From NCBI GenBank assembly GCA_011192085.1, contig DUEQ01000361.1, positions 1 through 7,889 on the forward strand: DNA of 7,889 nucleotides. The letters run 5' to 3'. The position numbers were made by a program, and so were the translations under genes. Origin of the DNA: Caldilineae bacterium. GTDB lineage: Bacteria > Chloroflexota > Anaerolineae > J102. Of this stretch, positions 1 to 3,985 are shown piece by piece. The notes under the pieces are model-generated. The model had not been told where the DNA came from, ran no database searches, and was given only the letters and a program-made list of their open reading frames with translations. How positions within the stretch are numbered: position 1 is the stretch's first letter; the number at the start of each line of letters is the position of its first letter.

Positions 1-158
1 AGAACCTCGAAGCCGAGCTGGAGAAAGCCAAAGCCCAGTCTCAGGTCGAACAAGCGCCCGCTCCTGCTCAAGGCGGCAACAACCTCGTGGCCATCCTCAT
101 CGCGGCCCTGGTGGGTCTGGTGGTTGGCGGCGGCGTCGCCTACGTCCTCAAGAAGTAA
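1..158 (+). CDS. C-terminal fragment of a protein with a C-terminal membrane anchor, function unknown
   Basis: The reading frame enters from the left edge (first full codon at position 3) and ends at TAA 156-158, giving 51 visible residues. The fragment begins with a short charged, Glu/Lys/Ala-rich stretch that looks like the end of a coiled coil. A Pro/Ala/Gln/Gly-rich linker follows (about residues 18-26 of the fragment), then one hydrophobic segment of about 21 residues rich in Ala, Val, Leu and Gly, and the protein stops at a Lys-Lys tail. This is the layout of a protein held in the membrane by its C-terminus, or of a cell-surface protein whose last helix anchors it. The family cannot be named because the body of the protein lies outside the window. 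Nothing links it functionally to the respiratory genes, and a terminator-like hairpin lies between it and the next gene. Confidence 0.75.
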   Translation, partial: NLEAELEKAKAQSQVEQAPAPAQGGNNLVAILIAALVGLVVGGGVAYVLKK

Positions 159-174
159 GGCCGATCCAGTCCCC

Positions 175-276
175 TGTGTGCGGTGCACATAGGCATGAGG
201 AGGGCCTTCAGAAATGCCTTTGGAGAGAGGAGTCTTTTCATAAACGGCCATCCTGAGCTCTGGCGCACCGCACATG
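175..276 (+). other. Long-range inverted repeat, candidate structured RNA or leader
   Basis: Positions 177-186 (TGTGCGGTGC) are the exact reverse complement of 265-274 (GCACCGCACA), and two G-U pairs extend the stem to 175-276. Inside the closed region, 191-196 (AGGCAT) can pair with 214-219 (ATGCCT), and 247-250 (GCCA) with 261-264 (TGGC), so a three-way fold of about 100 nt is possible. I do not recognise a known riboswitch, SRP RNA or 6S RNA consensus in it. It could be a small RNA, a 3' UTR structure of the upstream gene or a leader element. The pairing is seen in the sequence; a biological role is inference. Confidence 0.35.
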
Positions 277-285
277 ATCCCCAAT

Positions 286-318
286 AAACCGGCAGGCGCT
301 CGCAACGCCTGCCGGTTT
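286..318 (+). terminator. Hairpin, probable intrinsic terminator of the upstream gene
   Basis: Positions 286-298 (AAACCGGCAGGCG) are a perfect reverse complement of 306-318 (CGCCTGCCGGTTT), giving a 13-bp GC-rich stem with a 7-nt loop (299-305). The stem ends in three T on the + strand and three A at its base, so the arm could serve transcription in either direction. The U-tract after the stem is short, so this is a weak intrinsic terminator by the classical rule. It lies after the anchored protein and about 80 nt before the TPR gene, which fits a boundary between transcription units. Confidence 0.6.
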
Positions 319-329
319 CAACTGACATA

Positions 330-360
330 TTGATTTTCGTTTTCTTGCCCTTTTTGCTAA
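330..360 (+). promoter_or_regulatory. Possible promoter of the TPR gene
   Basis: The stretch from about 319 to 375 is clearly more AT-rich than its surroundings and lies between the hairpin and the start codon at 398. TTGATT (330-335) and TGCTAA (355-360) resemble -35 and -10 boxes, but the 19-nt spacer is longer than ideal. It is a guess from position and composition; no experimental or comparative support is available here. Confidence 0.25.
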
Positions 361-397
361 AGTCTTTTCACCTTCCACTCATTTTGGACGAACATTT

Positions 398-1315
398 ATG
401 GAACAGGCAATGACGCAGAAACACTCTTCATGGTGGCGCTGGCTTGTCGGCGCGATCGTGGCTGTTGTCGTTGGGGTAGGCGTTTGGTATGCATTGACCC
501 AGCTGTCGCCATTTGGGGCGGCGAACGAGCAGGCGCAAATCGCGAGTTCCGAAACCGCGACCGCGAGCGGCGAACCGGCAGAATTGCCCATGGATGATTT
601 CACGGAGCTGGCGTTGACGAAAGCCAAACAGGGGGATGTGGAGGGGGCCTTGGAGGCGTTCTCGGTAGCCATCGCCTCCAACCCTGATGGCGCATCGGTG
701 CCTTATTACTATCGGGGGTTGGTGTATATCGAAGAGGGGAAGGTGATGGAAGCGATCGATGATTTCACGGAGGCCATTGAGATCGATTCCCATTTTCCGC
801 AGGCGTACGCCGCGCGGGGGACGGCCTATCTCATGACCAGCCGCCCCGCCAAGGCTGCGGATGATTTCAATAAGGCCATCCAGCTCGATCCCAACAACCC
901 CACCACCTTCGTGAATCGGGCGCGGGCCTATATGGGCCTGCAAATGTTGGAGGAAGCTGAGGCGGACCTGAATCGAGCCATCGAGCTCGATCCGAACCTG
1001 CTTCCCGCTTACTTCAATCGCGGCGTGCTGTTTATGTTGCAGCAGCGCACCGAAGAAGCCCTGGCTGATTTCAACAAATGCGTGGAGATTAACGCCAACG
1101 CCCCGGCGCCCTACTTCAACCGGGCGGTGACGTACATCGAACTGGGCGATAAAAAGGCCGCAGCCACCGATCTGGCTATCTATCTCACCCTGTCCAAGGA
1201 TGAAGAGGGCAAGCATCAGGCCCGGGCCCTGCTGGATTCTCTGACCGGCACCCAGGGGCTGGACACGATGCTCCAGGAAGAGGTGGATAGCGGCGAAAAC
1301 GGCCACAATCAGTAA
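398..1315 (+). CDS. Membrane-anchored TPR-repeat protein
   Basis: This is a 305-residue protein with one N-terminal hydrophobic segment (about residues 14-34) preceded by a basic, Trp-rich start, so the rest probably lies on the outer face of the membrane. After a low-complexity Ala/Glu/Ser linker (about 40-65) come six tetratricopeptide repeats in 34-residue steps, roughly 66-99, 101-134, 135-168, 169-202, 203-236 and 237-270. The repeats show the usual AxxDFxxAIxLDPN pattern. An acidic tail closes the protein. TPR arrays bind protein partners and have no catalytic residues. A role in assembling the respiratory proteins encoded downstream is possible from position alone, but a 231-nt gap separates it from the next gene, so shared transcription is uncertain. 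Start: ATG 398 has only a weak GGA at 386-388; ATG 410 is an alternative four codons later. Confidence 0.85.
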   Translation: MEQAMTQKHSSWWRWLVGAIVAVVVGVGVWYALTQLSPFGAANEQAQIASSETATASGEPAELPMDDFTELALTKAKQGDVEGALEAFSVAIASNPDGASVPYYYRGLVYIEEGKVMEAIDDFTEAIEIDSHFPQAYAARGTAYLMTSRPAKAADDFNKAIQLDPNNPTTFVNRARAYMGLQMLEEAEADLNRAIELDPNLLPAYFNRGVLFMLQQRTEEALADFNKCVEINANAPAPYFNRAVTYIELGDKKAAATDLAIYLTLSKDEEGKHQARALLDSLTGTQGLDTMLQEEVDSGENGHNQ

Positions 1316-1320
1316 GTAAC

Positions 1321-1336
1321 TATGGCGTACGCCATA
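1321..1336. repeat. Perfect 16-bp palindrome, possible operator
   Basis: TATGGCGTACGCCATA is identical to its own reverse complement. It begins 6 nt after the TPR stop codon and about 210 nt before the CoxI-like gene, and is followed by an A-run (1342-1348). As an RNA hairpin it would have only a 6-bp stem with a 4-nt loop and no U-run on the + strand, so it is a poor terminator. A site for a dimeric DNA-binding regulator upstream of the respiratory genes is a reasonable alternative, but unproven. Confidence 0.35.
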
Positions 1337-1533
1337 TAGATAAAAAAATCCCCCGCTTTGGAGCATTACGCGATGTGCATTTCCGGGTAAGATGAGATCG
1401 GGCCTGGCGCGCAGCAAGGCGCGGGCGCGTTTCGCTGCGGATCCGGCTCCATGCAACTGGTCTGAGCGTGGCGTGCTCCCTTTCATGTATCGGCGTTATC
1501 TGACAAGGTCGTAATCACCAAAATCATGTTGAA

Positions 1534-1540
1534 GAAGGAG
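1534..1540 (+). promoter_or_regulatory. Ribosome binding site of the CoxI-like gene
   Basis: GAAGGAG lies 6 nt before ATG 1547, a strong Shine-Dalgarno match at good spacing. It fixes the start of the CoxI-like protein and argues that the gene is actively translated, not decayed. Confidence 0.8.
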
Positions 1541-1546
1541 TGATCT

Positions 1547-3127
1547 ATGGCAAGCGCTCCATCTGCGGCGACCGCCGCAGCCCCCAAACTGACGTACTGG
1601 AATGCCAGCTACACCTTTCGATCCTGGTTGCTGACCACCGATCATAAACGCATTGCGTTTCTGTATCTCATGGTGGTCTCTGGATTCGCCGCCTTCGGGT
1701 TGACGACGGCGGTGATCTTGCGGTTGGAGTTGTTTACGCCGCAACAGGAGCTCTTCCAGGATATCTACGCCCGTTTGTTCACCCTTCATGGCGGCGTGAT
1801 GGTGTATTTGTTCATGCTGCCGGCCATGTTGGGCGTGTTGGGGAACTTCGTGATTCCGCTGATGATCGGGGCGCAGAATGTCGCCTTCCCTCGGTTGAAC
1901 CTGCTCACTTTCTACATTTACGCAGGCGGCAGCAGCGTCATCGTCATGGAGGCGGCTTTCGGCGGCTCCGACGCAGGGTGGAATTTCCTGGCTCCCTACG
2001 CCACCATGTACACCCCCTCTCGCATCCTCCCCGCACTGGCCATTATCCTGGTGGTGGGTTTTTCGGTGTTTCTGATGGCGGTGAATCTGTTGTTCACCGT
2101 GCACCGTCGCCGAGTGAAGGGACTGGACTGGCAGGACCTGCCCCTGACGGTGTGGGGGTATTACCTGGCGAGCATCACCATCATTGTGGGGTCCTTTTTC
2201 CTGTTCATTTGGGTGTTCCTGACCGCCACCATGCGGGAGCAGATGCTGGGGTATGTGAACTACGGGCTGAACCTGAATCCGCAACTCCTGGTGCAAAGTT
2301 TCTGGATTTTCGCCCAGACCTCAGTGTATATGATGTTGTTGCCCGCCGTGGGCGTCACAGCCGATATCATTGAAACCTTCGCTCGCCGTCCCTTGGTGGG
2401 GCGGAAGGGCGTGGAGCATGCCATGGTCACCCTGGCTTTGCTTATGTCGTTGAGCTGGGGCGTGCACACCTTCACCAGCGATCAATGGGCTTGGGTCAAT
2501 CTCTTCTTCTCTTTTGTGGCTTTTCTCAGCGCCGTTCCTTTGGCCATTATCATTCTCAGCCTCTTCGCCACCATTCGCAAAGGCCATCCTCCCTTCACCT
2601 CTCCCATGGTCTTTGCTTTTGCTGTGCTCATTTCCCTGGCCGTTTATCTGATAAGCGGTCTGGCGCTATATTCCCCCGCCACGGCCCAGGCCCTGTTGCA
2701 CACTCAATTCGAATGGGCTCATTTCCACTTTCTGATGGTGGGCGTTGTGCTCACAGCCTTTTTAGCTGGCATGCACTATTGGTGGCCCAAGGCGACGGGG
2801 CGGGCGTACGCAGAATTGGCAGGAAAAGTGACGGGATGGACGACGCTTCTGGGGTCGCTGGGCGCTTTCGGTCCGGGCTTCCTGTTGGGGCTGTTGGGCA
2901 TGCGCGCGCGCGTGGTCGCCTATCCCGAAGCCTGGCAGATGCCTAATCAGTTCATCACGATGAGCACGATTCTGCTGGCATTGGGGTTGACGCTGCCTTT
3001 GCTGTACTTCTTCTACGCGGTCTTCTGGGGCGAGAAAAATGAGAATCCATGGGACGCGACCACCCTGGAGTGGCGCACCACCTCCCCTCCGCCCCCCGAA
3101 AATTTTACTGGAGAGATGCTGGTCTGA
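1547..3127 (+). CDS. Cytochrome c oxidase subunit I-like protein lacking most of the CuB site
   Basis: This 526-residue protein of about 12 membrane helices has the haem-copper oxidase subunit I fold and full family length. Conserved A-type landmarks are TTDHKRI (30-36), TLHGG (79-83), AFPRLN (113-118), AHFHF (391-395), YWWPKATGR (411-419) and a C-terminal NPW..TLEW...SPPP..NF block (500-520). Haem-ligand histidines are kept: His81 and His394 for the low-spin haem, His392 for the high-spin haem. Catalytic residues are not. The HPEVY motif reads QTSVY (Gln257-Tyr261), so one CuB His and the Glu are gone; the HH pair reads Val306-His307; the K-channel Lys is Ile335; the D-channel Asp is Asn111. 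It should bind two haems but should not reduce oxygen or pump protons as a normal oxidase does. No coxB or coxC gene adjoins it. It precedes actA by 87 nt, which suggests an ACIII-linked role (inference). Expect automatic annotation as coxA or cbb3 subunit I. Confidence 0.9.
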   Translation: MASAPSAATAAAPKLTYWNASYTFRSWLLTTDHKRIAFLYLMVVSGFAAFGLTTAVILRLELFTPQQELFQDIYARLFTLHGGVMVYLFMLPAMLGVLGNFVIPLMIGAQNVAFPRLNLLTFYIYAGGSSVIVMEAAFGGSDAGWNFLAPYATMYTPSRILPALAIILVVGFSVFLMAVNLLFTVHRRRVKGLDWQDLPLTVWGYYLASITIIVGSFFLFIWVFLTATMREQMLGYVNYGLNLNPQLLVQSFWIFAQTSVYMMLLPAVGVTADIIETFARRPLVGRKGVEHAMVTLALLMSLSWGVHTFTSDQWAWVNLFFSFVAFLSAVPLAIIILSLFATIRKGHPPFTSPMVFAFAVLISLAVYLISGLALYSPATAQALLHTQFEWAHFHFLMVGVVLTAFLAGMHYWWPKATGRAYAELAGKVTGWTTLLGSLGAFGPGFLLGLLGMRARVVAYPEAWQMPNQFITMSTILLALGLTLPLLYFFYAVFWGEKNENPWDATTLEWRTTSPPPPENFTGEMLV

Positions 3128-3202
3128 CGAACTCGCGATCCGCGCCTGCATCTTCGGCGTGACGCACAGATATCGGTTTTCATCCCTCGCCTCATTCGAT
3201 AA

Positions 3203-3207
3203 CGAGG
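3203..3207 (+). promoter_or_regulatory. Ribosome binding site that decides the actA start
   Basis: CGAGG at 3203-3207 lies 7 nt before ATG 3215. The in-frame TTG at 3209 would leave almost no spacing, so ATG 3215 is preferred. Confidence 0.65.
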
Positions 3208-3214
3208 ATTGAAT

Positions 3215-3886
3215 ATGTCCCAAATCTTTCATCCCTCCCTCAATTTCATCGCCAAAGCGATGGTGTTGGGCATTGTCATCCTGCTGGTCGTCGGCTCGGT
3301 GGTCTCCTATGTGTTCGTGCGTTCACCCTATATGCGCGGCACGACCATCGCCCGAGAGCAACCTGTCTTCTTCAGCCACGAGCACCACGTGGGCGAATTG
3401 GGCCTGGACTGCCGCTATTGCCATGTGAATGTGGAGCGCAGCAGCTTTGCAGGCGTGCCTTCCACCGATATTTGCATGGGTTGCCACTCGCAGGTTTGGG
3501 CCAAGAGTCCCGCCATCGCCCCCATCAAGGAAAGCATGGAGACGGGTGAGCCCATCGCCTGGAATCGGGTGAACAACATCCCCGACTATGCTTTTTTCAA
3601 CCACAGCATTCACATCAACAAAGGCATTCCCTGCAAGGAGTGTCACGGACGCGTGGATAAGATGGGATGGACCCGCAAGACGCAGTCGTTGTCCATGGAA
3701 TGGTGTCTGAGCTGTCATCGCAACCGCGAGGAACATGTGGTCCCGCGGGAGGAAGTGTTCAACATGGAATATGAACTGCCGAAAGACCCCGCTGAACGGG
3801 AGGCTTTGCAGGCGGCCCTGGTGAAGAAATACCATGTGGACATCAACCAGTTCCAGGTGACGGACTGCTCGGTGTGTCATCGCTAA
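3215..3886 (+). CDS. actA: ACIII subunit ActA, pentahaem cytochrome c
   Basis: This 223-residue protein has one N-terminal membrane helix (about 13-34) that also serves as the export signal, followed by a soluble domain outside the cytoplasmic membrane. It carries five CxxCH c-type haem motifs: CRYCH (66-70), CMGCH (87-91), CKECH (140-144), CLSCH (164-168) and CSVCH (218-222), the last ending one residue before the C-terminus. Five haems is the number described for ActA of alternative complex III. Further His residues, for example in the SHEHH stretch (54-58) and FNHSIH (128-133), are candidate distal axial ligands. In the complex ActA takes electrons from the ActB iron-sulfur chain and passes them on towards ActE or a terminal oxidase. 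The order actA-actB-actC is the common ACIII order. Start chosen at ATG 3215 because of the Shine-Dalgarno site at 3203-3207; the upstream TTG 3209 would add only two residues. Confidence 0.95.
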   Translation: MSQIFHPSLNFIAKAMVLGIVILLVVGSVVSYVFVRSPYMRGTTIAREQPVFFSHEHHVGELGLDCRYCHVNVERSSFAGVPSTDICMGCHSQVWAKSPAIAPIKESMETGEPIAWNRVNNIPDYAFFNHSIHINKGIPCKECHGRVDKMGWTRKTQSLSMEWCLSCHRNREEHVVPREEVFNMEYELPKDPAEREALQAALVKKYHVDINQFQVTDCSVCHR

Positions 3887-3985
3887 CCCCACGCCATGCG
3901 CCGACGCCGGGCTTCAGAAGACCATGATTTGCTAGCGATTATCTTGTCATTATTGACCCCGTTCACCTAACTCAAGAAAGTGATT

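Noticed and set aside
140..328. A 62-codon minus-strand open frame in the first intergenic gap
   Set aside because: It overlaps the paired structures, has no recognisable domain and a mixed Arg/Cys/Pro composition. There is no support beyond the open frame.
428..1486. A 352-codon open frame on the minus strand over the TPR gene
   Set aside because: It mirrors the TPR gene, is rich in Arg, His and Gly, and has no domain signature. The + strand frame has clear repeats and explains the sequence.
1392..1514. A 40-codon + strand open frame in the gap before the CoxI-like gene
   Set aside because: Its ribosome binding site is weak and its Arg/Ala-rich composition is what a random GC-rich frame would give; no homology is recognisable by eye.
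1496..2296. A 266-codon minus-strand open frame over the CoxI-like gene
   Set aside because: It is His/Gln/Arg-rich and low in hydrophobic core residues, a reversed image of membrane-helix codons. No family is recognised.
2902..2912. Alternating GC tract as a Z-DNA or repeat element
   Set aside because: It is only 11 nt, lies inside codons for Arg-Ala-Arg and is unremarkable in GC-rich coding DNA; noted only as a place to check reads.
1547..3127. The idea that the CoxI-like gene is a NO reductase, NO dismutase or cbb3 subunit
   Set aside because: The C-terminal NPW...TLEW...SPPP block and AFPRLN are A-type CoxI features. NOR/NOD-type landmarks are not visible, and FeB also needs His ligands that are missing here. 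A distant functional parallel to NO dismutase cannot be excluded.
1547..3127. The idea that the CoxI-like gene is a pseudogene
   Set aside because: The frame is intact over 526 codons, has a strong ribosome binding site and keeps structural motifs and haem ligands up to the C-terminus.
3887..3985. A terminator or promoter between actA and actB
   Set aside because: No convincing stem with a T-run and no clear -35/-10 pair is visible; a short GTCA...TGAC near-dyad around 3946-3957 is too weak. The genes are treated as one operon.
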